Part shown: positions 1 to 8,520 of the stretch, in pieces | How the letters are laid out: every line of letters begins with the position of its first letter | How positions within the stretch are numbered: the first letter of the stretch is position 1 | Source: Rhizophagus sp. LPA8_4_AMF | Taxonomy: Eukaryota > Glomeromycota > Glomeromycetes > Glomerales > Glomeraceae | Direction: 5' to 3' | Length of the DNA: 23,407 nt | NCBI GenBank assembly: GCA_021464525.1 | Contig: JADRCO010001030.1 | Span: 1 to 23,407, forward strand | Notes under the pieces: model-generated | The model's database searches: none | The model's input: the letters and a program-made list of their open reading frames with translations, nothing else | Told to the model about the DNA's origin: nothing | Translations under genes and position numbers: made by a program

Positions 1-1269
1 TTAGATAATTCATCTAATATAAGTAATGATTTTTTGAATGAGGTAATTAAAATAATATTGCTTTAATTTACATTTCTGTATTAATACATATTTGTTAACA
101 AAATTTCTCTCTTAATTAATCTATATTAGATTAAATATTATATTTCAGGTCATTTTTCTTGTGTTAATACCGTCATATGTTATGGAATGACTCAAGATCC
201 AGATACTCAAAATTATATGATGGTTTTACAGTATTATGAGAGTGGAAATTTAAGAAATGTAATGAATGATTTAATAGAATATAAGATTAAAATTCCATAT
301 TTATTTTGGATCATAGATGGACTTTCAGCTATTCATGATGCTGGAAAAGTTCATAAAGATTTGCATTCAGGCAATATATTAGTTCATCGAAGACTTGTAT
401 TAATTAGTGATTTAGGAATGTGTCAATCAGTAAATGATAATGAGCGAAAAGGAATTTATGGGGTAATGCCTTATATGGCACCAGAAGTTTTACGTGGATA
501 TCAATATACAAAAGCAGCAGATATTTATTCTTTTGGAATAATAATGAATGAACTTATGTCAGAAGAAATTGCTTTTAATGATATTCCTCATGATCGTACT
601 TTGGCAGTTAAAATATGTAAAGGACTTAGACCAAAAATTTCTGAAGATACACCAAAATTAATTGCAAATTTGATTATTAAATGTTGGGATGCTAAAGCAG
701 AAAATAGACCAACTGCCAAAGAATTACTTCAAATATTAAGAAAATATTCCGATGAACTTAGCGAAGATGATAGTGAAATTTATTCTCAAATAAGAGAGAG
801 TGAAAAAATTAAAGAGAATAAATTAAAAATCAGAACAAATGAAAATAAATCTAAAAATCTTCAAACGCACCCACAAGCAATTTATACCAGCAGACTTTTA
901 AATTTTAAAAATCTTCCAGAACCAGTAAATTCAATTGATTATTTATCTTCATTTCAAGGTAAAATTTACGTTTAAAAATTAATATGAAAATATATTTTAT
1001 AAATTTATTTATTTATTTATTTTTTATTAGAGCCTGTTTCATCAATATCAGCAAATCCAAGTGAGTATATATACTTTGCGTTATTAAAGATTATTATGAT
1101 TATTATAATAACATTTAATTTTCAATTTATTAATAGTTTCTGAACGCTTGGATTGTGAATTAAGTGAATTAGGTAAGATAATATCAATTGTTTTTAAATA
1201 TCTGAATCATGTTAATTTAATTTAATAATTATTTTTTAAATAGATCTCAATCAAGATAATATTTTTTAA
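1..1269 (+). CDS. Protein kinase, 3' part of gene (5' end outside window)
   Basis: Exons read as 1-42, 130-958, 1031-1060, 1137-1172 and 1244-1269. All have GT-AG borders and matching phases and sum to 321 codons with the TAA at 1267. The protein shows most of a Ser/Thr/Tyr-type kinase domain: the helix-C Glu in FLNE (exon 1 end), catalytic loop HKDLHSGN (about 355-378), metal-binding DLG in place of DFG (about 409-417), activation-segment end MAPEVL (about 475-492) and the IYSFGI motif. The ATP loop and VALK lysine lie left of the window. The acceptor at 129, not the AG at 147-148, is used because only it keeps the frame and gives the IKYY-ISGH segment shared with the kinase at 17121-19036. 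The last three tiny exons encode a tail beginning EPVSSISANP and ending LNQDNIF. Function is inferred from family: a cytosolic kinase of a Glomeromycotina-expanded family, substrate unknown. No disabling change is seen in the visible part. Confidence 0.9.
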
Positions 1270-2036
1270 AATTTTTTAAAATTTTTGATAGTTTTTTTAA
1301 TCATACGAATATTACATCATTTTTTATAAAATTCTTTTTGATTCTCAATACTTTATTATTATTTTCCTTACAAAATATTTTTAGAAAAAAAAACACAAAA
1401 AAAAATATAAATATAAAAATTAAAATAGTATATTGTAATCACATGACTTTATCGGATCAAAGAAAAATGAAATTTTTAATATAGAATAAATATACAATCA
1501 TATTGTTTTTATTGAGACGAAATTACTTGTTATGTCGTATTTTTTGTCCAAATTTTTTTTTTTTTAAATTTCACAACGTAAATTTTAACGGATCGGCATC
1601 CTGAAATTATAGTTTAATTCTTGGCAGAATTAATAAATAATTCACGTGATTCTAGAACTTTAGAACATTTGATAATTCGTTTAAAAAAACTTTATATTTG
1701 CAAAAGATCATTATTTTTCCTGTTATATAATTTATTTCTATTTTCACATGGAATAAAAAGAAAAGCCATCAAAATCCATTGAGATATCATTATTATCATT
1801 ATATCAATCGAAAAAGTGATGTTTTAATCAATTACATCATTTGTTTATATGTAACACATTTTTGTTTTTTTCCTATATTCAGTTAAAAAATAAAATTTGA
1901 TTTTATAATGGATGAGTTGATAAGCACCTATTTCCGAACACAAGAAATAAAACTTAGATATGATCGAGGTAGTTAGTATACAGTATAAATTTACTATTAC
2001 TTTACGCATCAAAAAAAAAAGACGCGATTATATCAT
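1..2036 (+). repeat. Tandem segmental duplication, copy A
   Basis: The kinase 3' part and its downstream flank recur in the same orientation at about 6496-8520. Matching landmarks include the exon start TTAGATAATTCATCTAATAT (1 and 6496), the phrase ATCACATGACTTTAT (1438 and 7768), TTCACGTGATTCTAGAACTT (about 1641 and 8025) and GACGCGATTATATCAT (about 2021 and 8500). The offset is close to 6.49 kb throughout, with many small indels. The true left edge lies outside the window. Confidence 0.8.
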
Positions 2037-2476
2037 ACTGTATTACATGAAAATTAATTATAATAAACGTTTATATCTTGTATTGCAATAAAAATAAGCA
2101 TCATATCGTGCATTTTATAAAAGTTGCGTATTTTATTACGTATTTTCGAAATTTAGAAAGTTAATCTTTATGATTATATAAGTGGCCTAATCCATCGGTA
2201 TTTATTGCTTTTTTATATGAAATATGTTTTTAAATTTTTTTATCTATCGCAAAAATTTTTTTTTTTTAAATAATGAAGTAAAAATTATTCATATACCGTT
2301 TTTCAAAAAAGAAAGTTCGAAAATTATAAATGCAATGTATTATTATCATTATTTAAAAGGAAATTGTTTTTTTTTCTGAAACTTGTAAGTCAGATTCTTA
2401 TCTACTGAGGAAATCATGAGATAATTTTTACGTTCGACACAAAATTCTAAATTAAGGAAAGGTCATTGTGCGATTA
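1270..2476. other. AT-rich intergenic flank between kinase and transposon
   Basis: No reading frame of interest is present. The first ~770 bases are the duplicated kinase 3' flank (see copy A). The remainder is AT-rich with homopolymer runs up to the target-site duplication of the MULE element at 2477. Confidence 0.6.
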
Positions 2477-2485
2477 AACGTTTTC
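2477..2485. repeat. Target-site duplication, left (AACGTTTTC)
   Basis: A 9-base direct repeat identical to 5638-5646, abutting the outer end of the left TIR. Length of 8-9 or more bases is typical of Mutator-superfamily insertions. Confidence 0.85.
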
Positions 2486-2645
2486 GGGTTTACTAATTTA
2501 CCCCCATCGTTCTGATTGGTTACTGTCGTTTTTTGTTTCTGATTGGCTGAGTTTCTTGCACGTGTCACATGTACCATTATTGTCAAATCGCGTCCCATAG
2601 AAGCGTCTTGTCGTTTGACTGATTGACACTTTTTAGACGCGATTT
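2486..2645 (+). repeat. Left terminal inverted repeat and subterminal region of MULE
   Basis: The outer ~100 bases match the right end in inverse orientation. The segment carries two ATTGG (inverse CCAAT) boxes and one CACGTG, both also present in the right TIR, so the TIR may supply the transposase promoter (inference). Just inside, AAATCGCGTC (2585-2594) and its exact reverse complement GACGCGATTT (2636-2645) can form a 10-base-pair stem. Confidence 0.85.
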
Positions 2646-2869
2646 TTTTCTCGCTTTTCTATCAAATTTTTTAAATGAATTTTTTTACCTTTTTTTAGAA
2701 TAAATTTGTAATTTTAATAAATAAATTTGTATTTTTAAATAAAAATCTATCTTTTGAATTATTGTACATATTGATATTTCGATAAATTAGCTCGCTTTTT
2801 CTCATTATTGTCACGTGATAAATAAAGAAATAACCTTTTTTTAATTGCTTTCTGTACATTACTGTTATA

Positions 2870-5098
2870 ATGTCAATAACGCCAGATATTGATTCTATTT
2901 TCGATATAAATGAAGAAGATGAACTTGGTAAGGAAATTGATATGGATATAAGTGATGATAATGATATTGATTTTATTCTTGACGCGACGGACGGTATTGG
3001 GCACGTATGGGAAGGTGTTGAGGATGATAATACAATACCAGAAGGATCTAAAGAAGTAAAAAGAATGAAAACTTACCAAATTCAGGTTGAAGATTACGAA
3101 AAATGGATAAAAGATCTTGAAAGAGCAGGTCTCAGCTACGTTCGTCATGATCGTCAAAGCAAATTGGGAGGTAGTAATAAAAGACAGTACCGGTGGATTG
3201 AACGATGGTATTGTCATCGACATGGGACGTATAAGAGTGTTGCTGGTGAAAATCCAAATAAGAAGTCTCGATTAGCACAAAGGGAAACGAAGAAATGTGG
3301 TTGCAAGAGCTATATACACGTCAAACTTCCTTTCGATTCACCCACAGTAATCCTGCATCATTATTACAAACATAATAATCATTATCCTGGTCATTTATCG
3401 GATTTGTGCACATTACCACTTTCTGAAAATATTTGACATTTCATTCAGCAACGTGTACTTGAAGGCCTTGACTGCCTTAGTATACAGAGGCTGTTGCGTT
3501 TTAGAGCAGTTGAGCTCCAGGATCGAGTACTAAAGGAATGTAATGATTCCAATTCTAATATACAAACAGATAATATTCAAATGTTAAGAGATGCTTTAAT
3601 CACACGAGATGATATTTATACAATCGTACATAAAATGATGAAAACTCTCGCTTACATTGACGAAAATGTGTTAATATCTTTAGCAAAATGGAGAGAAAAG
3701 CTAATTATTGCAGGTGGAAATTGTTTATTCAAACAGAATGATAGGTCGGATGAAATAGGATTCACGTTTGCTTTTCAAACGAAAGAACAGAAAGAATTAA
3801 CGAATTCTTCAAGAGTATTGTGTTTGGACGGTACACATGGTTTGAATCAACATGGTTATCATCTTTTCACGCTTTTAATACGACATAATGCAACGGGTTG
3901 TGGATATCCGATTGCTTTTTTGATAAGTGAATTTAAACGAACTGTAACGTTAAAAAAATGGCTTAATTTTTTAAAACAAGAGCATAAAGAATGGTGTCCA
4001 GATATCTTTATGGTTGACGATGCAGGGGAGGAAATAAATGCGGTAAAAGAATGTTTTCCAGACAGTTCAGTCTTCTTGTGCCATTTTCACGTATTACATT
4101 CTTGGCGCAGAAAATTGGGTCATAAACATGGTTCAAATATCGATGCGCATAAAGAAATCGTTTGGAATGACCTTTGGAGATTATTGAAAACGGAAGGATG
4201 GTCAGATGCTGAAGCTCAGGAGCAAATAGTTAATACAATCAATAAATGGCGTGAGATGTGCATTGAAACAGTAGGAAAATTTGCCGACTACTTTGAGCGA
4301 TGGTGGAAGCCACAGTACAAAATGTGGATGGTATGCGCTAGAGGCATAGCAAGGGATAAGATGGATACGAATAATTTAATCAAAGCTTTCCACCATAAAT
4401 TGAAATATACATATATGAGAGGGCGTCCGGGTCGTCGGCTTGATGGCGAAGTTTATCTTCTTGTAGAAATTGTATTGCGAGATATAAACTTTTCGAATTT
4501 TTTGAGTGAATTGAAAATGGGTCGAATGAATCCAAGGCAACGTCAACAACGTATTCGAGAAATTGTAGGAACTAAATATATTAATGAAAAGGATTTGTAT
4601 AAATTACAGCAAAATGTATGGATTGTACGTTCCATGACGAACGATGATGTTGAGTATTCAGTTCGTAGGCGGGATTCTAGCGATGATGAATTAGATATTT
4701 CTTTGTATGTTTGCACTTGTCATGATTTTAAAACACGACAATTACCATGCAAACATATTTTTGCCGTATTGGGTCAAGTTCGCACTTATGATAATAATAT
4801 GGATAATATAGAAGCGCAACCACTTTCAGATGTGGAGTCTTCTACTATTTCTTTCAATACAGTTGATACACATAATGAAAAAAGTGGTGAAATCTTGAAG
4901 TTACAGGAAGTTTTTTCTTCGATTACTACAGAATGGAAGGATAAAAGTGTGGAAGATATTCGCAGTTTGCGAACAACACTTATGCAGTCTATTCAAATGG
5001 AAAGAGCAAGAATTGCACGGATTGATATTGTGCATAATGAATTGATAAGTTCTCAAACTGCGACAAATATTAAATTTCAAAAACAAAATCTATTTTAA
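2870..5098 (+). pseudogene. MULE transposase broken by one in-frame TGA
   Basis: A single frame of 743 codons runs from ATG 2870 to TAA 5096-5098 with one internal stop, TGA at 3434-3436 (codon 189). The frame is the same on both sides, so this is one gene rather than two. Before the stop: an acidic N-terminus, then a Cys/His cluster (about residues 115-170: WYCHRHGTYKS, KKCGCKSYIHV, HHYYKHNNHYPGH) like the FAR1/WRKY-GCM1 zinc fingers of MULE transposases, expected to bind the TIRs. After it: the MULE DDE domain with CLDGTH (Asp about 320), VDDAGEE (Asp about 383-384), CHFH (about 404-407) and NNLIKAFHHKLKY (about 501-513), then a SWIM zinc finger CxC..CxH (about 615-629: CTCH, PCKH). In NNLIKAF the residue where many relatives have Glu is Lys, which may remove the third catalytic acid. 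The nuclear cut-and-paste role is known for the family; this copy is probably inactive unless the TGA is read through. Confidence 0.88.
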
Positions 5099-5335
5099 TA
5101 GCTTAATTTATAATTTTATTAATTGCTTAATTTTATTATTTGTATTAGAATTTTATAATTACTTGCTATTTCGTATAATTGTACTTATTTGTAAACTTAA
5201 AAAATAATTAAAATAATAATAAATTTATTTTTCAATGTATTTTCTGATTTTTTTTGCATAAAATGGAATTTTGATTGGGTTTTTTTACGTAAGATGGGAT
5301 TTTGCGTTGGGTTTCTTGCTTAAGATGAGAATTAC

Positions 5336-5463
5336 TTAGGGTTAGGGTTAGGGTTAGGATTAGGATTAGTATTAGGGTTAGGGTTAGGGTTAGGATTAGG
5401 ATTAGGGTTAGGGTTAGGGTTAGGATTAGGGTAAGGATTAGGGTAAGGATTAGGGTTAGGATT
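5336..5463 (+). repeat. Degenerate telomere-type (TTAGGG)n array inside the transposon
   Basis: About 21 consecutive hexamers, mainly TTAGGG, with variants TTAGGA, TTAGTA and GTAAGG. It starts after the transposase 3' region and ends about 30 bases before the recognisable right subterminal region. TTAGGG is the common fungal and vertebrate telomere unit. The variants and the flanking non-telomeric DNA make it an interstitial array, not a chromosome end. Confidence 0.93.
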
Positions 5464-5496
5464 ATGTGATAAAAAAAACTAAGATTTTATTTGTTA

Positions 5497-5637
5497 AAAC
5501 GACAAAGTCTAAAAACTGACGTTTGGTTGACGGTCATTTTTAGATCGTCAATAATTGCACGTGATCTTGTAAATCTGGCCAATCGGAATAGTAAAAATGT
5601 CGACCAATCAGAGCGATGGGGGTAAATTAGTGAAATC
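5497..5637 (-). repeat. Right terminal inverted repeat of MULE
   Basis: Reverse complement resembles 2486-2640, with the strongest identity in the block ACTAATTTACCCCCATCG followed by a TCTGATTGGT stretch one base later. The CCAAT/ATTGG and CACGTG motifs are conserved in the same order. It is less similar in its inner third. Confidence 0.85.
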
Positions 5638-5646
5638 AACGTTTTC
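5638..5646. repeat. Target-site duplication, right (AACGTTTTC)
   Basis: Identical to 2477-2485 and directly adjoining the outer end of the right TIR. Confidence 0.85.
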
Positions 5647-6059
5647 AAGGTAGATTTGCATCAGATTCAAATTAGAATTTCGTAACGCCAATATCAAAAC
5701 TTTTTTCTTTATACTAGTGTCAAATATCGTTGCAAATTTTATCTTCATTGTAAAGTTTGATTTTCTACTGGATAACAATTCGGGATTTTTAAAACGATAA
5801 CATAACACAAAACGGAATATTTTTCACTACGTGGAAATTAGTCGAATTCCGGATTATTTTTTATACAAGAATTTATTTATTAATTTACAATTTAAACCGC
5901 TATAACAATATTATTTTTTTATTTAGAAAATATTTATAAAATGAATACATTAAACAAAATATAAATACAACTGAGAATACAATAGAAAATGATTTTAAAA
6001 CTGGCGTTAAAAATTTATGAAAAGAACCTGATCAAGTACATCAAGTATTAATCATTCAT
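5647..6059. other. AT-rich spacer, no gene seen
   Basis: This lies between the transposon and the kinase pseudogene. No exon resembling the first kinase exon (as at 18947-19036) is recognisable here, so the pseudogene appears to lack it. TTCAATAG just before 6067 resembles the intron acceptor expected at the start of kinase exon 2. Confidence 0.5.
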
Positions 6060-7590
6060 TTCAATAGTACCATGCTACAATTTTTCTACTGGTTCAACCA
6101 CCGAATCGGATGAAACTAGCTCCCTTCCTAAAAAAAAATATTATGGATTTATAAAAAAGAAAGGAAGTATACAGATATGTGGAGAATGTGATGAACTAGG
6201 TACAGGAGAATGTTGATGTTAACCTTGTAATTCTAAAAAATTAAGGAAATTATAAAATTTGGACTAGTAGAAACATAAATATTGATGAATTTATACAACA
6301 ATCTGCTTTGTATTCTTATATATACCTTGAATGGTTACTTTTTGATAATTTAAAAATGTTACCTATATTACTAGAGGAGATTTCAGTGAAATTTATTCGG
6401 CTGATTTGTCTGAAGGAAATATTGAATATTGGGATATTGAAAATCAAGAATGGGACCGACTGAATTTTAAATATAAAAAGTCGACTTAAAAAGTTTAGAT
6501 AATTCATCTAATATAAATGATAATTTTTTGAATGAAGCAATTAAAATAATATTAATACATATTTGTTAACAAATTTCTCTTTTAGATTAAATATTATATT
6601 TCAGATCCTTTTTTTTTGTTTTAATACCGTCGTATTAGTGCGACAGGGGATTATGTAATTAATGACGAACAATCAGTTGAAAAAGGAATTAATACCTTAT
6701 ATGTCACCGGAAGTTTTACGTGGATATCAATATACAAAAGATTTACACATTTGGTACGAGCTATAATTGATATTTCTCATGATATATTTTGGCTGTTGAA
6801 ATATGTAAAGGACTTTGACCACTGATTATTAAATGTTGGGACGCTAAAGCAGAAAATAGATCAACTGCTAAAGAATTATGTCAAATAAAGATAAAATTAA
6901 TGATGAAGATGGCGAAGTTTATTCTCAAATAAAAAAGAAATATGAAAAAATTAGAGAATAAATTTAAAAAATAGAAGAAATGAAAAAAATCTAAAAATCT
7001 TCAAATATACTCACAATCAATTTATACTAGCAGACTTTTAAATTTTATTTTCTTTGTATCGAATTGTTAATGATTAAGGAATTGTGTTAATTTTCGTCGA
7101 AATGTCCTTCGACGAAATGACGATTTGGGGAAAAGGATTCGGCGAAATGCCTATTCGACGAAACGCCCATTTGACGAAATATCCCTTCAGCGAAACTTCC
7201 CTTCGGCGAAATGGCCTCGGTGAAATGGGCTTCAGTAAAATAGACTTCGGAGAAACGTACTGTAACCATTTACTAGTACATTAAAAAATTTTAAAATATG
7301 TAAATATATTTTTATAAATGTATTATTATTTATTTATTTTTAATAAAACTCGTTTCATTAACATCAGCAAATTCAAGTAAGCATATACTCGCGTTATTAA
7401 AGATTATTATGATTATTATAATAATATTTTTTATCATTTATTAATAGTTCTGAACACTTGGATTGCCAGGTTAAGTGAATTAAGTAAGAAATTTGTTTTT
7501 ATGTATATGAAATATGAAATTATGTTAATTAACTTAATTATTATTATTATTATTATTATTATTATTTGAATAGTTCTCAGGATAATCAGT
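6060..7590 (+). pseudogene. Decayed protein kinase pseudogene
   Basis: The DNA follows the intact kinase at 17121-19036 in order: the exon-2 start (ATGCTACAATTTTT..., about 6073), the CxxC segment (about 6180-6240, where Trp-Cys is replaced by TGT TGA TGT TAA), the start of the ATP loop, the FLNE end of exon 2 (6496-6540), the intron, part of exon 3, and the three small C-terminal exons (about 7345-7580). Frameshifts and stops are frequent. The catalytic loop and DLG region are deleted: the sequence jumps at about 6630-6660 from the CCGTC next to the Cys-Tyr-Gly region straight to the NNEQSVEKG-like activation segment. A palindromic minisatellite (7091-7257) replaces part of the end of the main exon. 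No product is expected. Confidence 0.88.
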
Positions 7591-8520
7591 ATGAATTTTT
7601 TTTTAATTAGTATAATTTTCGAATTTTATTATATATTTATTACTTCATTTTTTATAAATTTTTTGGATTCTCAATATTTTATTATTATATTCCTTACAAA
7701 ATATTTTAAAATTTAAAATTTAAAAAAATCTTTTTTATTTATACATTATAACGAGCGAAGTTGTAAATCACATGACTTTATAAAATGGAATTTAAAATAT
7801 ATAATAAGTATACAATCATAGCATACTATTTTGTTCTTTATTGAGACTAAATTACTGTATTTGTTATATACATAGAAGTATAATTGTTTAATCGGTACAA
7901 AATTTTTTTTCTTAATTTCAAAATTTCACACTGAAATATGGTAGATTTTAAGGATCGACATCCAGGAATTATAATTTTATTTTAACTCATCACTTGTCCA
8001 GAGAGCGCATCAACAATAAAATTATTCACGTGATTCTAGAACTTATTTAATCGAAAAAAAACATTCTATATATAAAAAAAATACACAATACCCCGATCAT
8101 ATATATATTATAATATATATAATTTTGTCTATTTTCACATGGAAATAAAAAGAAAAAAAAGCCATCAAATAAATCCATTCAATCGATTGATACGATCAGT
8201 TGATTGAATGAAAATCAAGTTATAAATCTCGATATCATTCAACCGAAAAAAAGTGATGTTTTAAATCAATCACATCATTTATTTATTTATATGTAATACA
8301 TTTTTGTTTTTACTATATTCAGTTAAAAAAAATAAAATTTGATTTATAATTCATAAACACAAGAAATAAAACTTAAGTTATAATCGAGGTATTATAAAGT
8401 ACAGTATCATATACAGTACATTAATAAAAACTATTATTGCTCTACATTACATATAGCATTAAATTAAAAGAATAAGTTCATTAATAGGAAAAAAAAAAAG
8501 ACGCGATTATATCATGCTTG
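6496..8520 (+). repeat. Tandem segmental duplication, copy B
   Basis: Repeats copy A (1-2036) in the same orientation and includes both the kinase pseudogene 3' half and about 0.9 kb of downstream non-coding DNA. It differs by many small indels, an ATT microsatellite (about 7538-7566) and the minisatellite insertion. Confidence 0.8.
7091..7257. repeat. Palindromic 15-16-base minisatellite (TTCGNCGAAATGNCC type)
   Basis: About eleven imperfect units of 14-16 bases, built on TTCGGCGAAATG or TTCGACGAAATG, where TTCGNCGAA is itself an inverted repeat. The array has no stop in one frame on each strand (7084-7284 plus, 7087-7269 minus). This follows from its palindromic, CG-containing unit and is not evidence of a gene. 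It sits in the kinase pseudogene where the intact copies have the exon encoding NFKNLPEP. Confidence 0.9.

Larger units (their letters stand above)
2486..5637 (+). mobile_element. Mutator-like (MULE) DNA transposon with TIRs and 9-base TSD
   Basis: The element is bounded by imperfect terminal inverted repeats of about 100-150 bases. The left TIR (2486 on) reads GGGTTTACTAATTTACCCCC; the right TIR, read inward from 5637 on the other strand, starts GATTTC and then shares ACTAATTTACCCCCATCG and TCTGATTGGT with the left. Inner parts stay recognisable (GATTGGC, GCACGTG against TCACGTG, TTTTTAGAC). Directly outside lie two identical 9-mers, AACGTTTTC, at 2477-2485 and 5638-5646, as expected for a MULE target-site duplication. 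Inside are the transposase (2870-5098) and a degenerate TTAGGG array (5336-5463). The well-kept ends and perfect TSD suggest a fairly recent insertion; the transposase is broken. Confidence 0.9.

Noticed and set aside
147-148. AG at 147-148 as the acceptor of the first kinase intron
   Set aside because: It would put the next exon out of frame and run into a stop (TGA at 188-190). The AG at 128-129 keeps the frame, and the corresponding acceptor also fits the intact kinase at 17121-19036.
3494-5098. Second half of the transposase as a separate gene starting at TTG 3494
   Set aside because: It is in the same frame as 2870-3433, and the peptide between the TGA and 3494 continues the transposase sequence without a break.
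5336-5463. Chromosome end
   Set aside because: Repeats are degenerate and are followed by the transposon TIR, its TSD and kinase-related DNA, so the array is interstitial.
5608-5808. 66-codon minus-strand frame
   Set aside because: It overlaps the right TIR and crosses the transposon border, with no domain.
7084-7284. Frames on both strands over the minisatellite
   Set aside because: They are a by-product of a palindromic repeat without stops; the surrounding DNA is a pseudogene.
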